Shown here: piece by piece, positions 51,955 through 61,071 of the stretch
Position numbering within the stretch: position 1 is the first letter of the stretch
How the letters are laid out: each line of letters starts with the position of its first letter
From: CBDEGK01 sp965237855
GTDB lineage: Bacteria; Pseudomonadota; Gammaproteobacteria; Pseudomonadales; Halieaceae
NCBI GenBank assembly: GCA_965237855.1
Contig: CBDEGK010000005.1
Location: 62,001 to 126,000 of the forward strand
Length of the DNA stretch: 64,000 nucleotides
Direction of reading: 5' to 3'
The notes under the pieces: generated by a model
Database searches by the model: none
Told to the model about the DNA's origin: nothing
Seen by the model: the letters and a program-made list of their open reading frames with translations, nothing else
Program-made: the position numbers and the translations under genes

Positions 51955-53466
51955 ATGACCCCCGAACAGTTTGCTGCCTTGGCAGCTGAAAACTACAGCC
52001 GTATTCCGGTTAGCCGCGAAGTGCTCGCGGATTTTGAAACCCCACTAAGTGCCTACAAAAAATTGGCAGCTGGCGCTTATTCCTACCTGCTGGAGTCGGT
52101 GCAGGGCGGAGAAAAATGGGGTCGCTACTCGATCATAGGTCTGCCCTGCCGCCGCCTGTTGAAAGTGTTTGATTACCGTGTCGAGCACTATCTGGATGGT
52201 GAACTTACCGAAACTGTAGATGTCGATGATCCCCTGACTTATGTCGATGGCTTTCAGCAAGAATTTAGTATTCCTGAGGTAGAGGGGCTGCCGGTCTTTC
52301 ACGGTGGGCTGGTCGGATACTTTGGATACGACACGGTGCGCTATGTCGAGCCGCGGCTGCGCCCCAGCATGCCCGAGGATGAACTAGGCACGCCTGACAT
52401 TCTGTTGATGGTGTCCGAGGAAGTGGTGGTGTTTGACAACCTGGCTGGCACCCTGCAGTTGGTGGTCAATGTAGACCCCACAGATAACGATGACGCATAC
52501 ACCCTGGCGCAACAGCGCCTGGATCAATTGGTCGCACAATTGCGGCAAGCTGCACCACCGCCGACTTCTGTCGATTTGGCCGCGGCCGATGCTGAGCGGG
52601 CCCAGGAAATAATTCCAGAGCAGTCCTTTAACTCCAATTTCACCATTGCCGAGTACGAAGCTGCCGTGGAGAGCATCAAGGAGTACGTGCTGGCCGGGGA
52701 CGTTATGCAGGTGGTACCGTCTCAGCGATTCAGTATCCCCTTCGAAGAATCGCCCCTCGACCTATACCGCGCTCTGCGCAATCTTAATCCCTCTCCCTAC
52801 CTGTACTATCTAGACCTTGAGGAATTCCATATCGTGGGATCCTCGCCGGAGATCCTCGCCCGACTGGAACAGGGGGTGGTGACCGTACGTCCGATCGCCG
52901 GTACCCGCCCTCGTGGCCACGACGAGCCTGAAGATCAGCTCCTGGAAAAGGAATTGCTGGATGATCCCAAGGAGATTGCTGAGCACTTGATGTTGATCGA
53001 CCTGGGTCGCAACGATGTCGGTAGAATTGCCGAGACAGGTTCGGTGGAACTCACCGACACAATGGTGGTGGAGCGCTATTCTCACGTGATGCATATCGTG
53101 TCCAACGTGACCGGCGTACTGAAAGACAATAAAACCGCCATCGATGTACTGCGGGCGACACTACCCGCTGGCACCTTGAGCGGAGCCCCAAAAATTCGGG
53201 CCATGGAGATTATCGACGAACTGGAACCGGTAAAGCGCTGCGTTTACGGCGGTGCCGTGGGCTACATCTCCTGGCAGGGTGATATGGACACCGCCATCGC
53301 AATCCGCACGGCGGTGGTCAAGGACAATACCCTCTATATCCAGGCCGGCGGGGGTGTGGTTGCAGACTCGGTGCCGGCACTGGAATATGAGGAAACCATG
53401 AACAAGGCCCGTGCCGTGTTCCGCGCTGCGGCCATGGTGCAATCGAATCAAAGGGAGGTGAACTGA
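51955..53466 (+). CDS. trpE: Anthranilate synthase component I
   Basis: 503 residues. The N-terminal Trp-feedback site has LLESVQGGEKWGRYSIIG, and the chorismate-binding core shows VLAGDVMQVVPSQRFS, YLYYLDLEEFHIVGSSPE, PIAGTRPRGHDEPEDQ, VMHIVSNVTG and PAGTLSGAPKIRAMEII. Makes anthranilate from chorismate with TrpG. Starts at ATG 51955 with GAGG upstream; the leader peptide and RNA structure lie just before. Immediately followed by trpG. Confidence 0.98.
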   Translation: MTPEQFAALAAENYSRIPVSREVLADFETPLSAYKKLAAGAYSYLLESVQGGEKWGRYSIIGLPCRRLLKVFDYRVEHYLDGELTETVDVDDPLTYVDGFQQEFSIPEVEGLPVFHGGLVGYFGYDTVRYVEPRLRPSMPEDELGTPDILLMVSEEVVVFDNLAGTLQLVVNVDPTDNDDAYTLAQQRLDQLVAQLRQAAPPPTSVDLAAADAERAQEIIPEQSFNSNFTIAEYEAAVESIKEYVLAGDVMQVVPSQRFSIPFEESPLDLYRALRNLNPSPYLYYLDLEEFHIVGSSPEILARLEQGVVTVRPIAGTRPRGHDEPEDQLLEKELLDDPKEIAEHLMLIDLGRNDVGRIAETGSVELTDTMVVERYSHVMHIVSNVTGVLKDNKTAIDVLRATLPAGTLSGAPKIRAMEIIDELEPVKRCVYGGAVGYISWQGDMDTAIAIRTAVVKDNTLYIQAGGGVVADSVPALEYEETMNKARAVFRAAAMVQSNQREVN

Positions 53467-53467
53467 C

Positions 53468-54046
53468 ATGTTGTTAATGATCGATAACTACGACTCCTTT
53501 ACCTATAACGTGGTGCAGTATTTGGGCGAACTGGGCGCTGAGGTACGCGTGGAACGCAACGATCAAATTGATATAGACACCATTGAGGCGCTGGCACCAG
53601 AGAAAATCGTAATCTCGCCGGGACCCTGTACCCCCAACGAAGCGGGCATTTCCATGCAGGTCATAGAAACCTTCGCCGGCAAGATCCCTCTGCTGGGTAT
53701 ATGCCTGGGCCACCAGAGTATGGGCCAGGTTTTTGGCGGCAACGTGGTGCGCGCGCGCCAGGTTATGCACGGCAAGACATCCCTGATTCATCACAGTGGG
53801 GAGGGCGTGTTCTCGGGCCTGAGTAATCCCTTTGAGGCGACTCGATATCATTCGTTGGTGGTGGAACAGGAGAGTTTGCCGGACTGCTTTGAGGTGACGG
53901 CCTGGACCCAGACCGAGGATGGTGACCCCGATGAGATCATGGGCATACGCCACCGCGACTATGCGCTTGAAGGCGTGCAGTTTCACCCTGAGTCGATACT
54001 CACCGCGCATGGGCATGATTTACTGCGCAATTTTTTGCAGAGCTGA
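53468..54046 (+). CDS. trpG: Anthranilate synthase component II (glutamine amidotransferase)
   Basis: 192 residues. MLLMIDNYDSFTYNVVQYLG at the start, catalytic Cys in IPLLGICLGHQSMGQVFGG, and His/Glu in GVQFHPESILT form the class I amidotransferase triad. It supplies ammonia to TrpE; it may also serve PabB. Strong ribosome site GGGAGGTG; its stop TGA lies in a 19-bp repeat. Confidence 0.98.
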   Translation: MLLMIDNYDSFTYNVVQYLGELGAEVRVERNDQIDIDTIEALAPEKIVISPGPCTPNEAGISMQVIETFAGKIPLLGICLGHQSMGQVFGGNVVRARQVMHGKTSLIHHSGEGVFSGLSNPFEATRYHSLVVEQESLPDCFEVTAWTQTEDGDPDEIMGIRHRDYALEGVQFHPESILTAHGHDLLRNFLQS

Positions 54047-54086
54047 AGGCTCCTTATAAAGCTAATGGCTTCTTACAGAGCTGATG
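54041..54086. repeat. Degenerate 19-bp tandem repeat at trpG stop
   Basis: AGCTGAAGGCTCCTTATAA (54041-54059), AGCTAATGGCTTCTTACAG (54060-54078) and a partial third AGCTGATG (54079-54086). The first unit contains the trpG stop (TGA at 54044-54046). Confidence 0.7.
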
Positions 54087-54097
54087 AGGAAGGATTC

Positions 54098-55126
54098 ATG
54101 GATATTCAACAAGCACTCAGCAAAATTGTTACTGGCGAACATCTCAGCGGAGATGAAATGAAGGCGGTGATGCACCAGGTGATGGGCGGCGAAGCCACTG
54201 AAGCCCAAATCGGCGCGCTGCTCATGGGCTTGCGCATGAAGGGTGAATCCATCGAGGAGATCACCGCGGCGGTGGAGGTCATGCGTGAACTGGCGACCCC
54301 GGTTTCGGTCAGTGCCGATCACCTGGTGGATATCGTTGGCACCGGGGGCGATGGCGCCAACCTGTTTAACGTGTCCACTGCCTCGTCGTTTGTTGCAGCA
54401 GCGGCGGGAGCGCACGTGGCCAAGCATGGCAATAGAGGTGTATCCAGCAGCAGTGGGGCGTCGGATTTGCTCAGTGAATTGGGTTTACCCCTGGACCTTG
54501 CGCCGGAGCAAATTGGTCGCTGTATTGAAGAGGTGGGTATGGGCTTCATGTTCGCACCGGTTCATCACAGTGCCATGAAGCATGCAGTGGGCCCGCGCAA
54601 AGAGCTGGCGATGCGTACAATTTTCAATATGCTCGGCCCCATGACCAACCCGGCCGGGGTGAAGCGGCAATTGATCGGGGTGTTTTCTGCGGCCCTGGCG
54701 CCGCAAATGGCGGAGACGCTCAAGCGGCTCGGCAGTGAACACATTCTCGTGGTCCATGGCGATGATGGTATGGATGAGATCAGCATAACCGGCGCAACCC
54801 GTGTGGTTGAACTAAAGGATGGAGAGATCAACGCCTACTCGATTGAGCCCGAGGACTTCGATATTCCCAGTCAGGACCTCGACGGACTGATCGTGGAGGG
54901 CCCGGCGCAATCGGCGGACTTAATCCGGGCTGCTTTTAGTGGTGGCGCTGAGAAAGCCGCTCAGCTGATTGCCCTCAATGCTGGTGCTGCGATCTATGTA
55001 TCTGGCATAGCAAACAATATGGCGGAGGGTGTGGCGATGGCAGATGACGTGATTGCCAGCGGGGCCGCCATGGAAAAGCTGAAAGAGTTAATGCAATTTG
55101 CCCAGCTGGCCCATGACAGTAACTGA
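54098..55126 (+). CDS. trpD: Anthranilate phosphoribosyltransferase
   Basis: 342 residues. The PRPP-binding motif is LVDIVGTGGDGANLFNVST, followed by VAKHGNRGVSSSSGASDLL, FAPVHHSAMKHAVGPRKEL and FNMLGPMTNPAG. I chose ATG 54098 (ribosome site AGGAAGGA); an in-frame ATG at 54065 in the repeat would add 11 unrelated residues. Adds phosphoribose to anthranilate; trpC follows after 9 bp. Confidence 0.98.
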   Translation: MDIQQALSKIVTGEHLSGDEMKAVMHQVMGGEATEAQIGALLMGLRMKGESIEEITAAVEVMRELATPVSVSADHLVDIVGTGGDGANLFNVSTASSFVAAAAGAHVAKHGNRGVSSSSGASDLLSELGLPLDLAPEQIGRCIEEVGMGFMFAPVHHSAMKHAVGPRKELAMRTIFNMLGPMTNPAGVKRQLIGVFSAALAPQMAETLKRLGSEHILVVHGDDGMDEISITGATRVVELKDGEINAYSIEPEDFDIPSQDLDGLIVEGPAQSADLIRAAFSGGAEKAAQLIALNAGAAIYVSGIANNMAEGVAMADDVIASGAAMEKLKELMQFAQLAHDSN

Positions 55127-55135
55127 GAGCGGCGC

Positions 55136-55936
55136 ATGAGCGACACACCGACAGTGCTGAAGAAAATTATTGCCCGCAAATGGGAGGAAGTTGCAGCGCG
55201 TAAGCAGCAGCGCGGTTCGGCGGAGTTGCTTGAGCTGACTGCCGGACAGGATCCCTGCCGCGGATTTGTTGCATCAATGAAAGCGAAACTGGATGCTGGC
55301 GAATCTGCCGTCATCGCCGAGGTGAAAAAGGCATCGCCGAGCAAAGGGGTTATCCGTGAGGATTTCCGCCCCGCTGAAATCGCTACCAGCTATGAACAAG
55401 GTGGTGCGGCCTGCTTGTCAGTGTTGACTGACCGGGATTTCTTCCAGGGCCACGAGGACTACCTGGTGCAGGCGCGCGGTGCCTGTGGGCTACCGGTTAT
55501 TCGAAAGGATTTCCTGGTCGACGCCTACCAGGTCGAGGAAGCCCGGGCCATCGGCGCCGATTGCATCTTGCTGATTGTCGCTGCACTCGAAGATGGGCAA
55601 ATGTCTGAACTCAACGCCGCCGCCCTGGAGTTAGGGCTGGATGTGCTGATCGAGGTTCACAATCGCGATGAGCTGGAGCGTTCGTTGAACTTTGGCAACA
55701 CCCTGGTAGGGATCAACAACCGCAACTTACACACCTTCGAGACCAGCCTGAATACCACGCTGGACTTGCTCGCGCATATTCCCGGCGACCGTATTGTGGT
55801 GACCGAGAGCGGTATTCACAGCGCAGAGGATGTCGCGCTGATGCGGCAGCACGGGGTCAACAGTTTCCTGGTGGGTGAGGCGTTTATGAGGGCTGAAGAG
55901 CCGGGTGCTCGATTGGCGGAGATGTTTGGCCGCTAG
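55136..55936 (+). CDS. trpC: Indole-3-glycerol-phosphate synthase
   Basis: 266 residues, TIM barrel without the PRAI (TrpF) fusion. Motifs AVIAEVKKASPSKGVIREDF, LPVIRKDFLVDAYQVEEA, LVGINNRNLHTFE and VTESGIHSAEDV. It closes the indole ring. The stop is followed by a perfect 16-bp tandem duplication, then the convergent crp gene. Confidence 0.98.
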   Translation: MSDTPTVLKKIIARKWEEVAARKQQRGSAELLELTAGQDPCRGFVASMKAKLDAGESAVIAEVKKASPSKGVIREDFRPAEIATSYEQGGAACLSVLTDRDFFQGHEDYLVQARGACGLPVIRKDFLVDAYQVEEARAIGADCILLIVAALEDGQMSELNAAALELGLDVLIEVHNRDELERSLNFGNTLVGINNRNLHTFETSLNTTLDLLAHIPGDRIVVTESGIHSAEDVALMRQHGVNSFLVGEAFMRAEEPGARLAEMFGR

Positions 55937-55967
55937 TCCGAACGCGGCCCGGTCCGAACGCGGCCCG
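55936..55967. repeat. Perfect 16-bp tandem duplication between trpC and crp
   Basis: GTCCGAACGCGGCCCG twice without spacer, 55936-55951 and 55952-55967. It begins at the last base of the trpC stop and ends three bases before the stop of crp, filling almost the whole convergent spacer. Confidence 0.92.
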
Positions 55968-55970
55968 CAG

Positions 55971-56609
55971 CTACCGCGCGCCCAGCACCACGATAGTTTT
56001 CCCCGAGACGCTCACCAGCCCCTCCGCTTCGAGGGTCTTTAACACCCGTCCGGCCATTTCCCGTGAACAGCCGACAATGCGCCCCAATTCCTGGCGGGTG
56101 ATCTTGATCTGCATGCCGTCCGGGTGGGTCATGGCATCGGGCTCTTGGCAGAGGTCCAGTAAACTGTGTGCCACGCGCCCGGTGACATCGACAAAGGCCA
56201 GGTCTGATAATTTGCGTGTGGTGTGGCGCAGTCGATCGGTTATCTGGTGGGCTATGGCGAACAGGATATCGGGAAATTGGCCGCGAATTTTGTGAAAACG
56301 CTCGTAGCTGATTTCCGCCACCTCGCACTCTGTCTTGGCTTGAATCATGGCGCTGCGCACCTCTTCCTCTTCACCAAATAGTCCCATCTCACCGAAGAAG
56401 TCACCCGGGTTGAGATAGCTCACCACCATTTCATGTTGCTCATCCCCCTCGAGGATAACGGAGACCGAGCCTTCGAGAATGAAATAGAGGGAGGAGCTGA
56501 CCTCGCCGGCCTGGAGAATCTGAGTCTTGGACTTAAAATCCTGGCGCTGGCAATAGCGTAGGAAATTTTCAATATCTGGCAGGGCATTCAGTATTTGCGG
56601 TTTTATCAC
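55971..56609 (-). CDS. crp: Crp/Vfr cAMP-responsive regulator
   Basis: 212 residues. The cyclic-nucleotide domain has FILEGSVSVILEGDEQ and LNPGDFFGEMGLFGEEEEVR with the phosphate-binding core GEMGLF...VRSA of true CRP; the HTH is TRQELGRIVGCSREMAGRVL. It binds cAMP and activates catabolic and, in Vfr, virulence genes. Location next to trpC and an OsmC gene matches vfr in Pseudomonas. Convergent with trpC; divergent from the OsmC gene. Confidence 0.95.
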   Translation of the reverse strand: MIKPQILNALPDIENFLRYCQRQDFKSKTQILQAGEVSSSLYFILEGSVSVILEGDEQHEMVVSYLNPGDFFGEMGLFGEEEEVRSAMIQAKTECEVAEISYERFHKIRGQFPDILFAIAHQITDRLRHTTRKLSDLAFVDVTGRVAHSLLDLCQEPDAMTHPDGMQIKITRQELGRIVGCSREMAGRVLKTLEAEGLVSVSGKTIVVLGAR

Positions 56610-56718
56610 AGCGAATCCATCCGAGTCTCAACCTATAGGCTAATTCTAGCCTAGGCATGCTCAAGTAAAAAGCTCGGTGCTATGTTAAGCTGCGCGCCGT
56701 TTTGTGGGAGGAATACCA

Positions 56719-57150
56719 ATGAAAGCCAGCGTCAAATGGGTAGACGGCGCCATGTTTATGGGCGAATCAGGCAGTGGTCACAGCGTGGTCATAGACGGTC
56801 CCCCCGACCTGGGTGGCCGGAACATGGGTATACGCCCCATGGAAATGCTGCTGTTGGGAGTGGGAGCTTGTTCCAACTTCGACGTCATGTCCATGTTGCG
56901 AAAGTCCCGCCAGAACGTGGTCGATTGCCATGTCGAGGTGGAGGCCGAGCGTGCCGACGCCGTACCCGCCGTGTTCACCAAGATTCATCTGCACTTTATT
57001 GTTACCGGCATGGGTTTGAAGGAGAGCCATGTGGCGCGGGCGGTACAGCTTTCAGCTGAAAAATATTGCTCGGCCTCGATCATGATGGAGGCGGCGGGCG
57101 TGGAAGTCAGCCATGACTTCGAGATGGTGGAATTTGAGAGCCGTTTGTAG
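56719..57150 (+). CDS. OsmC family peroxiredoxin-like protein
   Basis: 143 residues. It has the OsmC fold hallmarks: GIRPMEMLLLGVGACSNFDV with the first redox Cys, and the second Cys in QLSAEKYCSASIMMEAAG. Reduces organic hydroperoxides or related thiol reactions in the cytoplasm. ATG 56719 has GGGAGGA seven bases upstream. Between crp and coq7, as in Pseudomonas relatives (there speD may intervene). Confidence 0.92.
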   Translation: MKASVKWVDGAMFMGESGSGHSVVIDGPPDLGGRNMGIRPMEMLLLGVGACSNFDVMSMLRKSRQNVVDCHVEVEAERADAVPAVFTKIHLHFIVTGMGLKESHVARAVQLSAEKYCSASIMMEAAGVEVSHDFEMVEFESRL

Positions 57151-57162
57151 CGTTGGGCGAAA

Positions 57163-57807
57163 TCAGATTCGGTAAGTGGTTGCCGTCATCAGCTTGGCCA
57201 TGCGGGCCATCAGGCGTTTAATTGAATCAGGAAAATCCTTGCCGCCTGCCGCCAGCGCCAACTCACCATGCTGTTGTTCGTCCGCCAGCATCTGCTCGAG
57301 AATCTTACGGCTGCGTTCATCTCCTTCTGGCAGTTGTTGCAGGTGGTCCTGCAGGTGTTTGGCGACTCGCTCTTCCGTTGCCGCTACGAAGCCGAGGCTG
57401 TACTTGTCACCAATGAGGCCGGCCGCGGCACCAAGCAAAAACGACATACCGTAAAAGGCCGGATTGAGAATGCTGGTGCGACTGCCTAGTTGTTGCAGGC
57501 GTTCTTCGCACCAGACCAGGTGGTCAACTTCTTCCCGTGCGGCCTGCTCCATACTTTCGCGAACTTGCGGTAGATCAGCGGTGAGGGCCTGGCCCTGGTA
57601 GAGGGCCTGTGCGCAGACTTCACCGGTGTGATTGACCCGCATGAGCCCGGCGATATGTCTGCGTTGCTCAGGCGCCAATTCGGCTTCCGGTGAGCCCTGG
57701 GCGGGTGACTGCCGGTCGGCCTGGTTGGCATCCACGCTCAGCGTTCGCAGGACACCATCGGCTGCTTCGATCAAGTGGTCCAGCGGTGATAGCTTGCGTT
57801 GGCCCAT
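57163..57807 (-). CDS. coq7: Demethoxyubiquinone hydroxylase Coq7
   Basis: 214 residues. Di-iron carboxylate motifs: RVNHTGEVCAQALYQGQAL (Glu), REEVDHLVWCEERLQQLG (E-x2-H) and the late EMLADEQQHGELAL (E-x2-H). Hydroxylates C6 of the ubiquinone ring. ATG 57807 has AGGA upstream; a GTG at 57822 overlapping the purD end is an alternative. Co-directional with purHD upstream. Confidence 0.96.
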   Translation of the reverse strand: MGQRKLSPLDHLIEAADGVLRTLSVDANQADRQSPAQGSPEAELAPEQRRHIAGLMRVNHTGEVCAQALYQGQALTADLPQVRESMEQAAREEVDHLVWCEERLQQLGSRTSILNPAFYGMSFLLGAAAGLIGDKYSLGFVAATEERVAKHLQDHLQQLPEGDERSRKILEQMLADEQQHGELALAAGGKDFPDSIKRLMARMAKLMTATTYRI

Positions 57808-57822
57808 AATAAATCCTGCCAC

Positions 57823-59112
57823 TTAAGTCTGTTCTTCTCGTTCAACCGCGCGCCAACCGATATCGCGGCGGTGGAAAGCACCATCCCAGCGAATCTTGCC
57901 GATACCCTGGTAGGCAGCCTGCTGGGCCAATTTTACCGAATCTCCGAGCGCAGTAACACACAGCACCCGGCCACCATTGGTAACAATACGGCCGTCCTGC
58001 TCGGCTGTGCCAGCATGAAATACCTTGGTGGTGTCGTTGTCGACAGCATCCAGACCGTCGATGACCATGCCCTTGTCATAGCTGCCAGGATAACCGCCGG
58101 CGGCGAGGACCACACCCATGGCCGGCCGTGAATCCCACGCGGTAGCCTGAGTATCCAGTTTGCCGTCCAGCGCTGCCTCACACAAGGCACATAAATCTGA
58201 CTGCAGCCGCATCATGATGGGCTGGGTTTCCGGGTCGCCGAAACGACAGTTGTATTCAATGACCCGCGGCGTGCCGTCGCGGCTAATCATCAGACCGGCG
58301 TAGAGAAATCCTGTGTAGTCGTTGCCCTCTGCTGCCATGCCTGCAACAGTCGGCTCGATGACCTCTTTCATGATGCGATCATGCATTTGAGGGGTGACAA
58401 CGGGTGCTGGTGAATAGGCGCCCATACCACCGGTGTTGGGTCCGGTATCGCCTTCGCCCACCTGTTTGTGGTCCTGGCTGGTAGCCATGGGCAGGGCATG
58501 TTTGCCGTCCGCGAGGACGATAAAGCTGGCCTCTTCGCCGTCCAGGAATTCTTCAATCACAACGCGGCAACCGGCCTCGCCAAAGGCGTTGCCAGACAGC
58601 ATGTCGGTCACCGCCGCTTCTGCCTGCGCCAATGTATCAGCGACGATGACGCCTTTGCCCGCCGCCAGCCCATCGGCCTTTACCACGATCGGTGCGCCCT
58701 GCTCACGCAAGTAGGTCAGTGCGGGTTCCAGTTCGGTAAAGTTGGCATAGGCGGCAGTGGGAATATTATGGCGGTCGAGAAAATCCTTGGTGAAGGCCTT
58801 GGATCCCTCCAGTTGTGCAGCGCCCTTGTTGGGGCCGAAACAACGCAATCCGCGCGCCTGGAAGTAATCAACGACACCATCCACCAATGGCTGCTCCGGG
58901 CCAACAATGGTCAAGCCAACGGCATTTGATTCGGCAAAGTTGGCCAGCGCTTCAAAGTCGCCGACGGCAATGGCGATGTTCTCCATGCCCGGTTCGCTGG
59001 CACTACCGGCATTTCCCGGCGCCACGAAGACGGTGTCTACACCCTTGGATTGCGAGGCTTTCCAGCCCAGGGCGTGTTCGCGGCCACCAGAGCCAATGAT
59101 CATTACGTTCAC
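57823..59112 (-). CDS. purD: Phosphoribosylamine-glycine ligase
   Basis: 429 residues. It opens NVMIIGSGGREHALGWKASQ, has TIVGPEQPLVDGVVDYFQ, the ATP-grasp segment IVVKADGLAAGKGVIVADT, EEFLDGEEASFIVLADG and RVIEYNCRFGDPETQPIM. Makes GAR in purine synthesis. Second gene of purH-purD, 19 bp after purH. Confidence 0.98.
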   Translation of the reverse strand: MNVMIIGSGGREHALGWKASQSKGVDTVFVAPGNAGSASEPGMENIAIAVGDFEALANFAESNAVGLTIVGPEQPLVDGVVDYFQARGLRCFGPNKGAAQLEGSKAFTKDFLDRHNIPTAAYANFTELEPALTYLREQGAPIVVKADGLAAGKGVIVADTLAQAEAAVTDMLSGNAFGEAGCRVVIEEFLDGEEASFIVLADGKHALPMATSQDHKQVGEGDTGPNTGGMGAYSPAPVVTPQMHDRIMKEVIEPTVAGMAAEGNDYTGFLYAGLMISRDGTPRVIEYNCRFGDPETQPIMMRLQSDLCALCEAALDGKLDTQATAWDSRPAMGVVLAAGGYPGSYDKGMVIDGLDAVDNDTTKVFHAGTAEQDGRIVTNGGRVLCVTALGDSVKLAQQAAYQGIGKIRWDGAFHRRDIGWRAVEREEQT

Positions 59113-59131
59113 GCTGGGCTCCTTGTCTGGA

Positions 59132-60706
59132 TCAGTGGCGGAAGTGACGCATGCCGGTGAACACCATCACCATGCCAGCTTCGTCGGCCGCGGCAATAAC
59201 TTCGTCGTCGCGAATCGAGCCGCCGGGTTGGATGACCGCACTAATGCCGACACCGGCGGCATTGTCGATGCCGTCACGGAACGGGAAAAAGGCGTCGGAA
59301 GCCATCACCGAGCCTTTCACTTCCAGTCCTGCATGTTCTGCCTTAATCGCGGCAATACGCGCCGAGTTAATTCGGCTCATCTGGCCGGCACCGACACCGA
59401 TGGTGCGTCCTTCTCCGGCATAGACTATGGCGTTGGATTTGACGAACTTGGCCACCCTCCAGGCAAATAACAGGTCGCGCATTTGCTCGGCACTGGGCTG
59501 TACTTTGCTGACCACGGTCAGGTCTGATTCTCCGACCATACCGAGGTCGCGGTCTTGCACCAGCAGGCCGCCATTGACGCGCTTGTAGTCCAGCGCGGGC
59601 AGGTTGGCGGACCATTCACCACAGCTCAATACACGTACGTTTTCTTTGCTGGCAGTGGCTTCCAGTGCGGCGGAATCGACCGCAGGGGCAATAATGACCT
59701 CAACAAACTGGCGCTCAATAATCTTCGCCGCCGTTTCGGCGTCCAGGGCCCGGTTAAAGGCGATGATGCCGCCGAAGGCGGATTCCGGGTCGGTGGCAAA
59801 GGCCAGATCATAGGCCTCACCGATTGAGCCGGCCACTGCCACCCCGCAGGGGTTGGCGTGTTTGACGATCACGCAGGCGGGCTCGTCGAAATTTTTCACA
59901 CATTCCAGGGCTGCGTCTGTATCGGCGACGTTGTTATAGGAGAGGGCTTTGCCCTGCAACTGCTGTGCTGTAGCAATACCGGCTTCTGCGGGTTCTCTCT
60001 CAGTGTAGAAGGCGGCGTTCTGATGAGGGTTTTCCCCATAGCGCATTTCCTGCACTTTGTGAAACTGGGCGCTGTAGGTGCGCGGGAACAGCTCTGAGCC
60101 GCCCTCTACGCGGTGGCCAAAGTAGTTGGCGATAGCGCCATCATAGGCCGCCGTGTGTTCGTAGGCGCGAATGGCCAGGTCAAAGCGGGTCTGATAGCTG
60201 GTAGAGCCCTGGTGGTTATTCATCTCATCGAGAATGCGCGGGTAGTCCCCAACATTGACCACAATGTTGACGAAGCGGTGGTTCTTGGCCGCCGCGCGAA
60301 CCATGGTGGGGCCGCCAATGTCGATATTCTCGATGGCGTCTTCCAGGCTGCAGTCGGGATTGGCAACCGTCTTTTCAAAGGGGTAGAGGTTGACTACCAC
60401 CATATCAATAGCGGCGATGCCGTGTTCCGCCATGACCGCATCGTCCTGCCCGCGTCGGGCCAGGATGCCGCCGTGAATTTTTGGGTGCAGGGTTTTCACC
60501 CGACCATCCATCACCTCGGGGAAGCCAGTGTGGTCAGACACCTCGGTCACGTCTACGCCGTTGTCTTGCAGCAATTTGTAGGTGCCACCGGTGGAGAGTA
60601 GCTCCACGCCATGGCCTCGCAAGGCCTGGGCAAATTCAACAATACCGGTTTTGTCGGAAACGCTGATGAGCGCGCGTTTTACTGCGATAAGGTTTGTGTC
60701 AGTCAT
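59132..60706 (-). CDS. purH: Bifunctional AICAR transformylase/IMP cyclohydrolase
   Basis: 524 residues. The N-terminal IMP cyclohydrolase domain has ALISVSDKTGIVEFAQALRG and VKTLHPKIHGGILARR; the transformylase domain has KHANPCGVAVAG (Lys-His catalytic pair), RINSARIAAIKAEHA and ASDAFFPFRDGIDNAAG. Last two steps of IMP synthesis. Likely co-transcribed with purD. Confidence 0.98.
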   Translation of the reverse strand: MTDTNLIAVKRALISVSDKTGIVEFAQALRGHGVELLSTGGTYKLLQDNGVDVTEVSDHTGFPEVMDGRVKTLHPKIHGGILARRGQDDAVMAEHGIAAIDMVVVNLYPFEKTVANPDCSLEDAIENIDIGGPTMVRAAAKNHRFVNIVVNVGDYPRILDEMNNHQGSTSYQTRFDLAIRAYEHTAAYDGAIANYFGHRVEGGSELFPRTYSAQFHKVQEMRYGENPHQNAAFYTEREPAEAGIATAQQLQGKALSYNNVADTDAALECVKNFDEPACVIVKHANPCGVAVAGSIGEAYDLAFATDPESAFGGIIAFNRALDAETAAKIIERQFVEVIIAPAVDSAALEATASKENVRVLSCGEWSANLPALDYKRVNGGLLVQDRDLGMVGESDLTVVSKVQPSAEQMRDLLFAWRVAKFVKSNAIVYAGEGRTIGVGAGQMSRINSARIAAIKAEHAGLEVKGSVMASDAFFPFRDGIDNAAGVGISAVIQPGGSIRDDEVIAAADEAGMVMVFTGMRHFRH

Positions 60707-60741
60707 GGAGTCCGTAGGGCTATGAGATGAATGAAGTGGGT

Positions 60742-61071
60742 CTAGTCGCTGTATTCACTCAGCAGACCGTGTTGCTTGAGCTTCTTGCGCAGGGTGCCAC
60801 GGTTGAGTCCCAGCATACGTGATGCCTTTGACTGGTTGTGGCGAGTGTAAATAAGAATCTCTTCCAGTAGCGGCGCTTCCATTTCCGCCAATACCATCTG
60901 GTAGACATCGGTAGTCAGCTGTCCGTCGAGTTGGTCCAGGTAGGTTTTTACCGCGGCCCGCACGTTTTCACGCAGGCTGGTGTGGTTGCCGCCAGGGTAT
61001 GGCGCGATATCGCCGCCGTCCTCGGTAGTGATTTCAGTTTCCTTTCTAAGCAGGGCTTCCCCAATGTTCAT
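60742..61071 (-). CDS. fis: DNA-binding protein Fis
   Basis: 109 residues. The C-terminal half is typical: YLDQLDGQLTTDVYQMVLAE, PLLEEILIYTRHNQSKASRM and LGLNRGTLRKKLKQHGLL (HTH). Slightly longer than the E. coli protein at the N-terminus. Nucleoid-associated activator of rRNA genes and architectural factor. ATG 61071 overlaps the dusB stop by four bases, the conserved dusB-fis operon. Confidence 0.98.
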   Translation of the reverse strand: MNIGEALLRKETEITTEDGGDIAPYPGGNHTSLRENVRAAVKTYLDQLDGQLTTDVYQMVLAEMEAPLLEEILIYTRHNQSKASRMLGLNRGTLRKKLKQHGLLSEYSD